A DNA stretch of 64,000 bases from positions 1,475,001-1,539,000 of the forward strand of contig NZ_CP035501.1 of the NCBI RefSeq assembly GCF_004135585.1, written 5' to 3'. Made by a program: the position numbers and the translations under genes. Below the pieces are notes generated by a model. It searched no databases, was not told where the DNA came from, and worked only from the letters and a program-made list of their open reading frames with translations. This document shows, piece after piece, positions 36,846-45,575 of this stretch (position 1 is its first letter; each line of letters begins with the position of its first letter). The stretch comes from Sphingosinicella sp. BN140058 (GTDB lineage: Bacteria > Pseudomonadota > Alphaproteobacteria > Sphingomonadales > Sphingomonadaceae).

Positions 36846-37948
36846 CGCCGGCCGATCCCGGTGAAATCGAGATCGCGCGCAACGAACACGCTAATGCTGG
36901 TGGCCGCCGGAACCGTGAGGGTCGGCCGGATCTGGTCCGGCGGCACCAGATTGCCGAGCTGCGCGCTGCTGCCTGGCGCCGCCACGATCACCGAGGAACT
37001 GCTGCCTCGCGAGGCCAGAGCGACGCCGACGTCGACCGCGGATTGCAGCAAGGCGCCGGCGAAGCGCTGGAAGAAATGGTTGTTGACCTTGGCCTTGACG
37101 CCGCCCCGGCCGAGCGTGTCGCTGGCCGGCGAGCCGATCGCGATGGTCACCCCATCCGGGCGTACCAGCCGCACCCAGCTCACGACCGCGCGCTTCTGGC
37201 CCGGCTGGGCGTCCGCCCGATACTGGCCGATCAGCCGGCTGCCGCGGGGGATCAGCACCCGTGTGCCGTCGAAGCCGCGAACGTCGCGCGAGACGATCGC
37301 GCGGGCGAAGCCCGGGCGGTTCGAATTGAACGCGGTCTCGAGCACCGCCGGAATCAAGGTGCCCTGCGGCACCGTGGTCGCCGGGTTGGCGAACATGCCG
37401 GCGCGCACGCGCGCGCCGAGCGTCACCCCGCCGGCCGCGTCGGCGCCGGCCGCGCCACCGGCGGCGGCGTCGGCCGCGGCGGCTGCCGCATTTGCCGGAG
37501 CGCCGCCGGCGGTGGTGTCGATCACCAAGGCCGCGCCGCCGTCGACCCGCTGCGGCGCCTGCGGCGGCGGTACCGGCTGGAGCGGCGCAGGTTGCGGCAC
37601 GTAGACGATCTGAGGCTGGGCGGGACGCGACGGCAGCGACCGCGGCGCCGGTGCGGGGGCTCGTGGCGGTGCCTCGACCACCACCGGCGGCGGCACCGGC
37701 GGGGGCTGGACCGGCACGTAGAGCGGCGGCGGCGCTGCGATCCGTCCGGTCTCCTGGGCGGCGGCCTGCTCCGCCGGGAGAGCCCGCCGGCGCGAGTCCA
37801 GCACCAGGAAGAGGATGAGGGCGGCCATGGCGGCAAGGACGGCGAACACCCAGGTCGGCGCGCCGCTCCGCGGCAGCGCGACCACCGGGCGGATATCCTC
37901 AGGCACGGGCGGCTCGGTACGCGGATCGAGATCGTCGGGGCCGGCCAT
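36842..37948 (-). CDS. virB10: Type IV secretion core protein VirB10 (TrbI-like)
   Basis: A 368-residue protein with a short cytoplasmic N-terminus and one membrane helix (about 31-50, WVFAVLAAMAALILFLVL). A long Pro/Ala-rich periplasmic linker follows, and the conserved C-terminal beta-barrel domain comes last (VTLGARVRAGMFANPATTVP, GTRVLIPRGSRLIGQY, ending DLDFTGIGRR). VirB10 spans both membranes and gates the outer-membrane pore with VirB9. Its ATG overlaps the virB9 stop by one base. Confidence 0.94.
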   Translation of the reverse strand: MAGPDDLDPRTEPPVPEDIRPVVALPRSGAPTWVFAVLAAMAALILFLVLDSRRRALPAEQAAAQETGRIAAPPPLYVPVQPPPVPPPVVVEAPPRAPAPAPRSLPSRPAQPQIVYVPQPAPLQPVPPPQAPQRVDGGAALVIDTTAGGAPANAAAAAADAAAGGAAGADAAGGVTLGARVRAGMFANPATTVPQGTLIPAVLETAFNSNRPGFARAIVSRDVRGFDGTRVLIPRGSRLIGQYRADAQPGQKRAVVSWVRLVRPDGVTIAIGSPASDTLGRGGVKAKVNNHFFQRFAGALLQSAVDVGVALASRGSSSSVIVAAPGSSAQLGNLVPPDQIRPTLTVPAATSISVFVARDLDFTGIGRR

Positions 37949-38451
37949 CAGCGCGCCTCCGCCGACGACGCAGGAAGGGCAGCTGTATCCGCCGCCGCTT
38001 GCGCCGCCTGACCCACCGCCGGAGCACCGTTCGCGGCGCTGGCCGCGGGCGCGGCTTCGGCGAAGCGGAAGCTGACGATATAGGCCATCGGCAGTGAAGG
38101 GTCGGCGAGCGGCGCAAGCTCCATCGCATAGACGCGCGCGGTGGTGACCACCGTCAGATTGGTCGACACCCCCGCCTGCACCGCTTTGACGAACAAGCGG
38201 TCGCCGCGGTGATTGGCGGTGACCTGCCAAGCGCCGCCATCGCCCAGGGCGACATTCTCGATCTCTTCGTCGGACCCGAGCTCGACCATCATCTGGTAGC
38301 CGGGAATCGCCTCCAGCAGGACGATCTGGCCCTCCTTGTAATCGACCACCTGCAGCCGCGGATCGCCGTCGCCGGGCACGGGACGGACCTGCGCCGTCAG
38401 CGGAGCGGCGGCGGCGAGCAGGAGAAGGGACAGAAGACCGCGCCGGATCAC
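37948..38451 (-). CDS. virB9: Type IV secretion protein VirB9 (TrbG-like, short)
   Basis: A 167-residue periplasmic/outer-membrane core component. A signal peptide (1-20, LLLLAAAAPLTAQ) is followed by the N-terminal VirB9 domain only (VVDYKEGQIVLLEAIPGYQM; TNLTVVTTARVYAMEL). The usual C-terminal VirB9 domain that carries the VirB7 contact is missing or replaced by an Ala-rich tail, since typical VirB9 proteins are about 250-290 residues. GTG start overlaps the virB8 stop. Confidence 0.85.
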   Translation of the reverse strand: MIRRGLLSLLLLAAAAPLTAQVRPVPGDGDPRLQVVDYKEGQIVLLEAIPGYQMMVELGSDEEIENVALGDGGAWQVTANHRGDRLFVKAVQAGVSTNLTVVTTARVYAMELAPLADPSLPMAYIVSFRFAEAAPAASAANGAPAVGQAAQAAADTAALPASSAEAR

Positions 38452-39299
38452 AACTCGACCTCCGGCTCCGCCCGCACCGGCGGCGGCGCGGCGCGGACCG
38501 GTGCGGCCGTGGCCGGTGCCGTCCGCGCCGGCTGCGGCGCGGCGGCGACGGGCGCGGTGCCGGGCGACGCACCGGACGTCGGCGCGGGCTGCCCGGGCTG
38601 TACGACGACCTCCGGCGGCGGCAGCGCCTCGGCGTCGCGGCGGTAGCGGACCACCTGGAAGCCGAGCGGATTGACGAAGCGGTCCTCGGCCGACATGGAA
38701 TCGGGCACGAAGCGGTAGCGCAGGATCGCCGCCCAGGCGCCGACCGGGACCGCCTGGCCGCCGGCATCGCGCCGGATCGTGTCGAAGCGGACCATGGCGA
38801 CGTTCTTGGCCAACGCGGAAACGCTCTTCACCCGGGTCTCGATCACGGTGCCGCGCGGATAGACCTGGAGCGGGCTGTTCGGATTGGTACCCTGCATCAA
38901 TGCGACATATTCGGCCCGCGCTCTCTCCGCCGACCACAGAGCGGTCTTGCGGTAGGCGGCCTGGACCATGTCCGCGTCGAAGCTCTCCCGCGCGGTGACA
39001 TATTGGACGAGGAAGCTCTGGGTGAGCGCGGTGTCGCCGGTGATCTTGGCCGGATTGATCGGATCGAGCGCCTGCACGTAGCCGGTCTGGCGATCGACCA
39101 GCAGGGTATAGGGCACCACCGTCTTCAATGGCGTCAGCGCGATCAGCGCGAGCGCTTCCAGCAAGGCGATGGACGCGGCGACCCCGCCGACGATCCAGGC
39201 CGCCTTGCGCGACTTGCGCAGGGCTTCGATCCGGTCCTGCGACCAGCCCTCGGCATCCTTGTAATAGGCATCGAGATTTTCGCGCGAAATCTTGTTCAT
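38448..39299 (-). CDS. virB8: Type IV secretion protein VirB8
   Basis: A 283-residue bitopic inner-membrane protein. A cytoplasmic head (KDAEGWSQDRIEALRKSRKA) leads to a membrane helix (about 34-54) and the periplasmic NTF2-like VirB8 domain to about residue 225 (VVPYTLLVDRQTGYVQAL; NPLGFQVVRYRRD). An unusual Pro/Ala-rich tail of some 55 residues ends the protein. Overlaps virB6 upstream and virB9 downstream by four bases each. Confidence 0.94.
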   Translation of the reverse strand: MNKISRENLDAYYKDAEGWSQDRIEALRKSRKAAWIVGGVAASIALLEALALIALTPLKTVVPYTLLVDRQTGYVQALDPINPAKITGDTALTQSFLVQYVTARESFDADMVQAAYRKTALWSAERARAEYVALMQGTNPNSPLQVYPRGTVIETRVKSVSALAKNVAMVRFDTIRRDAGGQAVPVGAWAAILRYRFVPDSMSAEDRFVNPLGFQVVRYRRDAEALPPPEVVVQPGQPAPTSGASPGTAPVAAAPQPARTAPATAAPVRAAPPPVRAEPEVEL

Positions 39300-40585
39300 C
39301 CGATCCTGTCCCGCCTTCCCGCGCCTGCCGAAACCCGGCCGCGGGTTCGCCGCCTGAGCCCGCGATCGGCCGGCGCGGCCGCCCCGGCCGCAGCGGCGGC
39401 ATTGGTCTCCCGGCGCATCGCCGCGGCGATCGCTGGCGCGCCGAGCTGCGCCGCCTGCGGCGCCGCCCTGCCCATCTCGCGGCGCTGCGCCGCCTGCACC
39501 GCATCGGCGACGGCCATCGCCCGCGATCGCTCGTCGGCCGGCTCGCGCGCGCCTGCAGTCTGCACGATCGCGCCCGCGCGGCCGGCCGCTTGCGCCGCAA
39601 CGACGCTCTCGACCCAGCGGCCGGGCGCGACCCGCCACGCCTGCGGCATCTGGAAGCCGCGCGCGACCTTGGCAGCGGCGGCGAGGATGCCGATCAGGAC
39701 GAGCCCGAAGACCAGGGTCATCACCAGCAATTCGACCGGTACGCTCGGCGTCGGGATGTTGGCCCGGCGCAGCGACACGATGTTGACCAGCCACGATTCC
39801 ATCAAAACGAGCTCGACCGCGAGCACCAAAGCGGTGCCGAGCGCGCCGAGCGCGGCGCCGGCGAGCCCGCGCACCCAGCCCTCGAACAGGCCGCGGGTAT
39901 GATCGAACAGCAGGAACAGAGCGAAGAGCGGCCCGAGCGCGAGCAGCAGGCCGGCGATCAGCCGCACCGAGGCGAAGGCGGCGATCGCACCGGTGAGGAA
40001 GAGGGTGCGTCCTTGCGCCACCATCTTGGCGTCCTGGACCGGATTCCAGCGGGGCCGGTCCTGCAGCGATTGCAGCCGCTGCAGCTCCTGCTGTTGCTGG
40101 GCGGGCGTGAGCGTGCCGGTCGGCTGGACGATGATGTCGGCCTGCGGCGGCCGGCCGGTGCCGAGCACGGTCAGCTCGTTGATGAGATCGTCGACGCCCT
40201 GCAGCCGCGCGATCAGGCCGCCTTCGACGCCGGGGAGCCCGGCCGGCGCGCCGACCTCCGCCGCAAGCTGGGCCGGGCCGCGAAGGGCGACGTCATAGGC
40301 GAGGATCCGGAAGGCCGGCCAGCTCGTCGCCAGAGCGAGCACGATGCCGACCTTGGCCGCCGCGAGCACGCCATCGCGCGCGGTCGGCGCCTCGCCGAGC
40401 AGCAGCCGATAGCCGATGATCGCGACGAACAGGGTGAGTGCGCCGGTCAGCGCCAGCGCGACCCCCGATCCCGGCGCGGCGAGCGCCTGATAGCCGCCCT
40501 CGCCGATCGATTGGGCATAGCAATCGATCGTGTTCAGCAGGTTGCTGAGGAACTGGCCGTTGGGCGCGAAGGCGGGACACGCCAT
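39296..40585 (-). CDS. virB6: Type IV secretion inner-membrane protein VirB6 (TrbL-like)
   Basis: A 429-residue polytopic membrane protein with about six hydrophobic segments (ALALTGALTLFVAIIGYRLL; LALGPLFALFLLF) and the VirB6 hallmark of a central periplasmic loop. A long Ala/Arg-rich cytoplasmic tail follows. ATG at 40585 overlaps the virB4 stop in TGATG; a TTG one codon upstream is possible. There is no room for a virB5 gene between virB4 and virB6. Confidence 0.92.
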   Translation of the reverse strand: MACPAFAPNGQFLSNLLNTIDCYAQSIGEGGYQALAAPGSGVALALTGALTLFVAIIGYRLLLGEAPTARDGVLAAAKVGIVLALATSWPAFRILAYDVALRGPAQLAAEVGAPAGLPGVEGGLIARLQGVDDLINELTVLGTGRPPQADIIVQPTGTLTPAQQQQELQRLQSLQDRPRWNPVQDAKMVAQGRTLFLTGAIAAFASVRLIAGLLLALGPLFALFLLFDHTRGLFEGWVRGLAGAALGALGTALVLAVELVLMESWLVNIVSLRRANIPTPSVPVELLVMTLVFGLVLIGILAAAAKVARGFQMPQAWRVAPGRWVESVVAAQAAGRAGAIVQTAGAREPADERSRAMAVADAVQAAQRREMGRAAPQAAQLGAPAIAAAMRRETNAAAAAGAAAPADRGLRRRTRGRVSAGAGRRDRIG

Positions 40586-42957
40586 CAAACGCGCTCCAGC
40601 AGCCGCGGAATCCAGGCCTCGGGATCGTCCCCGGCCTCGGCGCGGATGTCATCGAGCAGGCGCACCGTGCGCTCCCGGCCGGACAATATAGTCAGCAGAT
40701 CGCGCTCGCCCGAAAGATTGAGGCGGACGACGACGCTGTCGGTGCCGTGCTTGACCAGGAAGCAATGGGCATTGTCAGGCATCGTCCGCACGATCTCATA
40801 TTCGTGCGGGGTGAGGCCGAAACCCTCGACATAATCGGACTCGCGCGCCTTGGGATTGGCCATGAAGATCTGGGTCGCGGCCTGCTCGATGATCGCGCTG
40901 GCGATGCGGCTCTCGAGTGCGTCCTGGGCGCTCTGGGTGGCGAAGCCGACGATTCCGTTGCGCTTGCGGATCGTCTTTTCCCAATCCTTGATGCGGCGGA
41001 CGAAGACCTCGTCGTCGAGCGCCTTCCAGCCTTCGTCGACGACGATGATCGCCGGCGATCCGTCCAACCGCTCCTCGACCCGGTGGAAGAGATACATCAT
41101 CGCCGGGGTTCGGACCGCGGGATCGTCGAGGATCTGGGTCATGTCGAAGCCGACCGAAGCGGCGGTGAGATCGGTCAGATCCTGCGCATTGTCGAACAGC
41201 CAGGCGCGCTCGCCCTCGCCCCACCACGGCCGCAGCCTTGCCCACAGATCGGCGGAATGGGCGCGATGGCCGCCGCGGAACAATTCGGCGATGTTGCGGA
41301 GGCGCCGGTGGGCCGCAGGCTGGGCGAAATTGGCGTCCACCGCATCCTTGATCTGCGCCATTTCGTCGACGTCGGCACCGCCCGCGAGCACCGCCAGCCA
41401 GCCGATCAGGAATTGGCGGTTGGCGTGGCTGTCCTCGATCTGCAGCGGGTTGAGGCCGGAGGGGGTGCCCGGGCGCAAGAGATCGTAGCGGCCGCCGATC
41501 GCGCGGATGAACAATTCGGCGCCGCGATCCTTGTCGAAGAAGATGATCCGCGGCCGGAATTTGCGCGCCTGCGCGAGCAGGAAATTGAGCACCACCGTCT
41601 TGCCCGACCCGGACGGGCCGATGACGGTGAAATTGCCGAGATCGCCCTGGTGGAAGTTGAAGAAATAGGGCCCGGCGGCGGTCGTCTCCAGCAGGGTCAC
41701 CGCGTCGCCCCAATGATTGTCGGAGGGACGGCCGATCGGGAAATTGTGGCCGCTGGCGAGGCCAGCGAAATTGGCGGTTGAGACCAGGCCCTTGCGCGCG
41801 ATATATTTGAAATTGCCCGGGAATTGCGCCCAGAACGCAGGCTCAAGCGCAATTTCCTCGCGCACCGCGATGATGCCGAGATCGCCGAGCGCGGCGAGGA
41901 TCTCGGCGACGCCGTCGTCCACCCCGTCCGGCGTGTCAGCATGGACGGCGATGGTCAGGTGATGCTCGCCGAAGGCGGCGCGGCCGGCGGCGACGTCGTC
42001 CTTGGCGCGCGACAGATCGGCGCGGAGGCTGACCGCCTCGTCCTCGGCCGAGCGCATCCGCCGCAGCGCCAGGTTCATGCCCGAGAGTGCGGCCTGGCGA
42101 TCGACGAAGCCGAAGCTCTGCGAGATGGTCAGCTCGAACGGCAGCCGCAGCAGATCGTCGAGCATCCCAGCCTGGGTTTGGCCCGGGTAATCCTTGATCG
42201 AAACGATGCCCTGAAAGGCGCGCGGCGCGGTGCCGGTGCGGCCGAGCTCGACGCTTTCCTGGCCGAAGCTGATCCTTCGATAGGGCAGATAATCGCCGAG
42301 ATCCTGGTTGGGCAGCAGCACCGGCCGGCTCTCGGCGTTGAGCAGGGTGGAGAGGAATTCGAGCGGCTCGGAGCAGATGCCGTGCTCGGTGTCGCGCACG
42401 CCGAGCAGGCGCGGCTGGTAATTGCCGAGCGCGGCGATGAGGGCATCGCGGGCGGCGCCGAGCTGGCGCAGCTCGTAGCCGGTCGACGCGCCCGGGGCCT
42501 CGGCGGCACGGCCGAGCGCGCCGCGAATGCGATCGAGGATGCCGACGCGGCCCTGCAGCGGCCGCCTTACCAAAGTAAGATAGAGATCGTTGACGTAGAG
42601 CTGCTTGGCGGCGAGCCGCGCCGCCCAGGCTTCGTCGAGCTCGCGCGAGAAGCGGTCCTCATGCTCGGCGGGAAGGTCCGCCTCGACCCGGCGGCGCACG
42701 ATATGATGGTAGAGGGCGAAGCGCGACGATCCGATTGCCTGCAGCATCGCGTCGCGCAGCCGCTTGCGATAGTTGATCTCGTCCGTATCCGCAGTCTCGA
42801 ACAGCAGGCCGCGCAGATGGATGACCTGCAGCAACAGGCCGTCACGGGTCTCGATCGTGTGATCGTCGACGTGCCGCGCATAAGGCAGATGACGGCCGAC
42901 CGGCTGCTCGCGCGCGATCACCTTTGGATCGCGGGTCAGGGGCGGTAGGAGTTGCAT
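40585..42957 (-). CDS. virB4: Type IV secretion ATPase VirB4
   Basis: A 790-residue ATPase, the largest cytoplasmic motor of the system. The C-terminal half has Walker A GPSGSGKTVVLN (near residue 446), Walker B with IIVVDEGWKAL and the late motif GIVGFATQSAQDALES. The N-terminal half matches the CagE/TrbE/VirB4 domain (LFETADTDEINYRKRLRDAM). ATG at 42957 lies 21 bases inside the end of virB3, so the two overlap. Fused VirB3-VirB4 forms exist, but here they are separate. Confidence 0.95.
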   Translation of the reverse strand: MQLLPPLTRDPKVIAREQPVGRHLPYARHVDDHTIETRDGLLLQVIHLRGLLFETADTDEINYRKRLRDAMLQAIGSSRFALYHHIVRRRVEADLPAEHEDRFSRELDEAWAARLAAKQLYVNDLYLTLVRRPLQGRVGILDRIRGALGRAAEAPGASTGYELRQLGAARDALIAALGNYQPRLLGVRDTEHGICSEPLEFLSTLLNAESRPVLLPNQDLGDYLPYRRISFGQESVELGRTGTAPRAFQGIVSIKDYPGQTQAGMLDDLLRLPFELTISQSFGFVDRQAALSGMNLALRRMRSAEDEAVSLRADLSRAKDDVAAGRAAFGEHHLTIAVHADTPDGVDDGVAEILAALGDLGIIAVREEIALEPAFWAQFPGNFKYIARKGLVSTANFAGLASGHNFPIGRPSDNHWGDAVTLLETTAAGPYFFNFHQGDLGNFTVIGPSGSGKTVVLNFLLAQARKFRPRIIFFDKDRGAELFIRAIGGRYDLLRPGTPSGLNPLQIEDSHANRQFLIGWLAVLAGGADVDEMAQIKDAVDANFAQPAAHRRLRNIAELFRGGHRAHSADLWARLRPWWGEGERAWLFDNAQDLTDLTAASVGFDMTQILDDPAVRTPAMMYLFHRVEERLDGSPAIIVVDEGWKALDDEVFVRRIKDWEKTIRKRNGIVGFATQSAQDALESRIASAIIEQAATQIFMANPKARESDYVEGFGLTPHEYEIVRTMPDNAHCFLVKHGTDSVVVRLNLSGERDLLTILSGRERTVRLLDDIRAEAGDDPEAWIPRLLERV

Positions 42958-43220
42958 TGCCAGAGCCGATGGTTGCGCACGCGCGGACAGTGGCGGACCT
43001 TGGCCAGCCACAGATCGAAGAAGCGCGGCTCACGCACGCACAGGATCGCGCCGACGCCGTGGATGATGAGGGCCGCAAGCAGCACCCAGATCGAGCGGAA
43101 GATCAGGAACAATTCGGTCGCCAGCACCGCGTTGACGACGAAGAAGCTGTAGGTGACCCCCGCGAACATCTGCGGCCGCGTCAGCGCAACGAAGAGCTGG
43201 TCCTGATCGAGCCGGTCCAT
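42936..43220 (-). CDS. virB3: Type IV secretion protein VirB3
   Basis: A 94-residue membrane protein with two adjacent hydrophobic segments (AGVTYSFFVVNAVLATELFL and IWVLLAALIIHGVGAIL) and the family end REPRFFDLWLAKVR. ATG at 43220 is preferred; the frame is open further upstream but loses VirB3 likeness. It precedes and overlaps virB4. Confidence 0.88.
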   Translation of the reverse strand: MDRLDQDQLFVALTRPQMFAGVTYSFFVVNAVLATELFLIFRSIWVLLAALIIHGVGAILCVREPRFFDLWLAKVRHCPRVRNHRLWQCNSYRP

Positions 43221-43297
43221 CAGCGCGTACCCCGCGCGAGGTGCGCGGACGCGCGCCTTCGGGGTATCCCGAGACGCGCCCTCGCGGCCGAACGAGC

Positions 43298-43316
43298 GAA
43301 GGCCGTCACGGCCTTC
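43298..43316 (-). terminator. Hairpin at the end of the pilin gene
   Basis: GAAGGCCG (43298-43305) pairs with CGGCCTTC (43309-43316) around TCA. On the transcript it overlaps the virB2 stop and precedes virB3 by about 80 bases. With no T tract it is more likely a processing or stabilising hairpin that raises pilin output than a full terminator. Confidence 0.45.
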
Positions 43317-43644
43317 AGTTGCCGAGCGTCGCCGTCGACTGGATGCCGGCGACGATGCTGGCCGCACCGAACAGGATGAAGCAGCCGACGATCACGGTGG
43401 CGCCGTAGCGCCAGTTGATCCGGCCGGTGAGCATCAGGAAGCCGACCGAGGCGACCGCGATCACCGCGACCACGGTGGCGATGGTGCCAAGCAGCGTGCC
43501 CTGCAGCCACTGCACCGCCGATACGATCACGCCCGAGCCGGCCGGATCCGACAGCGAATCCTGTGCAAAGGCCGGCGCTGCAGACAGAGCGAACAGGCCC
43601 GCCAGAGCCGACGCAATCCGCCGCACATGAGAAATCGTCACCAC
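43315..43644 (-). CDS. virB2: Type IV secretion pilin VirB2 (TrbC-like)
   Basis: A 109-residue prepilin. It has a long signal peptide (to about 27, SAAPAFAQD), then two hydrophobic helices (LLGTIATVVAVIAVASVGFL and ATVIVGCFILFGAASIVAG) joined by TGRINWRYG, which is the typical VirB2/TrbC loop. GTG at 43644 follows GAGGGGG at five bases. It is the first gene of the operon, so the promoter should lie just to the right of 43644. Confidence 0.9.
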   Translation of the reverse strand: MVTISHVRRIASALAGLFALSAAPAFAQDSLSDPAGSGVIVSAVQWLQGTLLGTIATVVAVIAVASVGFLMLTGRINWRYGATVIVGCFILFGAASIVAGIQSTATLGN

Positions 43645-44564
43645 GCATCCCCCTCGTCACTCACCACGGCACGAGACCGTTCGCCGTATCGCCGGCGGTC
43701 GCATGCGACACCGCCGATTCGGCCCATCTTGCGGACCTCGCCACCCCGCTTCGTTCCTAATCGAAAGTCGAAGCCCGACAAAGCGCTTTCGCGTGTCGGC
43801 GCAACGCGTTCCGGCGGCAACCCTGACCCCGGAGAGCCGCGCATCATCGCGGGCCCGGTTTTGCGGCCAACCGCCCCGTGGCGAGCAGCCGTGGCGTAAT
43901 CCGGCCCGGAGCGACGGCGGGGCCGATCCGGAGCGCTCCCTCCTGCGAGCATGCCAACGCGGCGTTCAAGGCGGCAGCGCGCGTGAAAGGGGCGCCGCGA
44001 TGATCCGCCGCCGCGCGCTTATCAGCGGATCAACTCGTCATTGTCGACGCTTGCCTGTTACCGGAACGAGGAAAGAACCGAGGGCCTCGAAGGGATTCGG
44101 TCACCGACTCATAAAGCGCATTCCAATTTTTGGCTGAGGCGAGTTTGACGAGGGCGAAATAGTTGGCGATTACGGTGACACCCCCCACAGCCGGGGGGGG
44201 GGGGTCGACTAGTGGAGCGTCACCGTAGTTCGAGTGTCACCGCAGTTCGAGTGTCACCGCAGTTCGAGTGTCACCGTAGTTCGAGTGTCACCGTAATTCG
44301 AATCATAGGATTGCCGCGTAAGTCGTCACCCTCGCCACTGAAATCCATCAGGCTGCCTGAAGCCACTTACTCCTAACCCACCCGGCTCAAGGTGGCCGCG
44401 AGCCACGCGACAAGACGTTCATGCTTATACTTGCTAACAAACTGAGGGGATTCACGACAGCTGCAACACTAAGTCCTATTTCGGTCATGCGAATGTAGCG
44501 CGATGCCTGTCAAAAGGACATGGCTGGTCATCCGCAGACAAGGGTGACGTTATGGAAGTGACCC
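43645..44564. other. Gene-poor region upstream of the secretion operon
   Basis: About 920 bases with no convincing gene; the open frames here have no coding character. It should hold the virB promoter. It contains a 12-base G run (44193-44204), a GTCGACTAGT sequence next to it, and a tandem repeat array. Base composition falls towards 44300-44560. The G run is a likely spot for sequencing or assembly error. Confidence 0.6.
44168..44303 (+). repeat. Five tandem 17-bp repeats with an inverted partner
   Basis: Units GTCACCG[T/C]AGTTCGAGT lie at 44219-44235, 44236-44252, 44253-44269 and 44270-44286, and a diverged one (GTCACCGTAATTCGAAT) at 44287-44303. GATTACGGTGACAC at 44168-44181 is the inverse of the last unit start, so the G-rich stretch is flanked by inverted copies. 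Repeated ends of this kind occur at termini of IS21-family elements; a plasmid-type iteron array is another reading. No transposase or rep gene is nearby. Confidence 0.85.
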
Positions 44565-45095
44565 ATGGAACATTCACCAAATCAGATTTCGGCAGTTCTT
44601 GAAGACGAAAAAGGCTGGGTTGAGATCACACCGGGCGAGCGATTTGCCATCCGCACCTCTGCCGTGGAAACGGCGGGGCGCTACACGATCATCGAGATCG
44701 TTGCCGATCCTCGCAACGCCGTGCCTCTGCACATCCACGGCAACGAGGAAGAACATTTCCTCGTCGTCGAAGGGCGTGTTCACCTCACCAACGGGGAGCA
44801 GAAGGTGGAATTGTCTGCCGGAGAGGCGGCTACGGTGAAGAAGGGCACGCCGCACGCGTGGGCCAATCTTTCGGATGCGCCTGTCCGGATGCTCGTGGTC
44901 TTCACACCCGGGGATCAGGAGAAGGCATTCCGGCTGATCGAGACCGTGCGTGACGGAGACTTCTCCGCCCTGATCGAGGAAAACGAGCGTTTGGGCACGA
45001 GCATCGTCGGCCCGCCACCCTATGACGATGTCTATTCGGTCTTCTCGCCAAGATTGGCGATCAATCCCACTTCGGGCTCTGCTGCCGAAGCTTGA
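44565..45095 (+). CDS. Cupin-domain protein
   Basis: A 176-residue protein with one RmlC-type cupin barrel. The metal site is complete: H-x-H-x(4)-E-x(2)-H spacing in VPLHIHGNEEEHFLVVEG (about residues 53-70) and the distal His in KKGTPHAWANLS. The C-terminal 60 residues are helical. Such cupins bind Fe, Mn or Zn and serve as small isomerases, dioxygenases or sensors; nothing here narrows it. It stands alone, downstream of the repeat array, with a different neighbourhood on each side. Confidence 0.88.
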   Translation: MEHSPNQISAVLEDEKGWVEITPGERFAIRTSAVETAGRYTIIEIVADPRNAVPLHIHGNEEEHFLVVEGRVHLTNGEQKVELSAGEAATVKKGTPHAWANLSDAPVRMLVVFTPGDQEKAFRLIETVRDGDFSALIEENERLGTSIVGPPPYDDVYSVFSPRLAINPTSGSAAEA

Positions 45096-45430
45096 ATGAC
45101 GGTGCCAGGGCGTGCTTCCCAACCAGGTGGGTCGCATCGTCGTCGACGTGGCTCGCCAGCCCTCGGCATCGTCGCTCTTGTTCATCCGCGTGCGCAAACA
45201 CGCCATGTTCCCAAGACTCGCGCTCAGGTGTACTTCACTGCCCTCGCGGATGCCTCCGCCTGGCAACCAGAAGAGGCGCGACGATCGAGAAGATCACCCT
45301 CGATTCGCGAAGCGAACCGATCGGCCCGCAGATCGTCTGTGGTGATAAGATCGCGACGATTGAACCGGTCCACCGATCTTGCCCAGCAGGTCGTGCCGAC
45401 GGCCGTGGTCGAAGCCACGCGCCACGCATA

Positions 45431-45458
45431 ATCCCTGCCGACCTTGGTCGGCAGGGAT
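45431..45458. terminator. Perfect 28-bp palindrome
   Basis: ATCCCTGCCGACC (45431-45443) and GGTCGGCAGGGAT (45446-45458) are exact complements around TT. It sits nine bases beyond the stop of the minus-strand remnant, where a terminator would be expected, but lacks a long T tract. Confidence 0.6.
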
Positions 45459-45467
45459 CGCGCGGTC

Positions 45468-45575
45468 TCAATAGGCGGTGTTTATGCCGGCGACGGCCGT
45501 GGTGAGACTGTTGCCGGGGAAGGCGCCGGCCTGGCCGTTCGATTTGTCGATCGGCGAGCCCTTGCGGAACCTGCA
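45468..45575 (-). pseudogene. Possible 3' end of a lost gene
   Basis: A 35-codon open tail reading C-x-F-R-K-G-S-P-I-D-K-S-N-G-Q-A-G-A then PGNSLTTAVAGINTAY and TGA, with a stop just upstream and no start. It reads like a natural protein C-terminus and is followed at once by the perfect palindrome at 45431-45458. I do not recognise the family. It may be the stump left by a deletion. Confidence 0.25.

Noticed and set aside
42936..43220. virB3 fused to virB4 through a frameshift
   Set aside because: virB3 has its own stop and virB4 has its own ATG overlapping it by 22 bases, an ordinary coupled arrangement.
43703..44137. A 144-codon frame in the gap before the virB operon
   Set aside because: Composition is Arg/Ser/Pro-rich without any domain, signal or ribosome site; it looks like non-coding high-GC sequence.
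44219..44303. Tandem 17-mers as a replication-origin iteron array
   Set aside because: No rep or par gene and no AT-rich unwinding region is adjacent; kept only as an alternative reading of the repeat.
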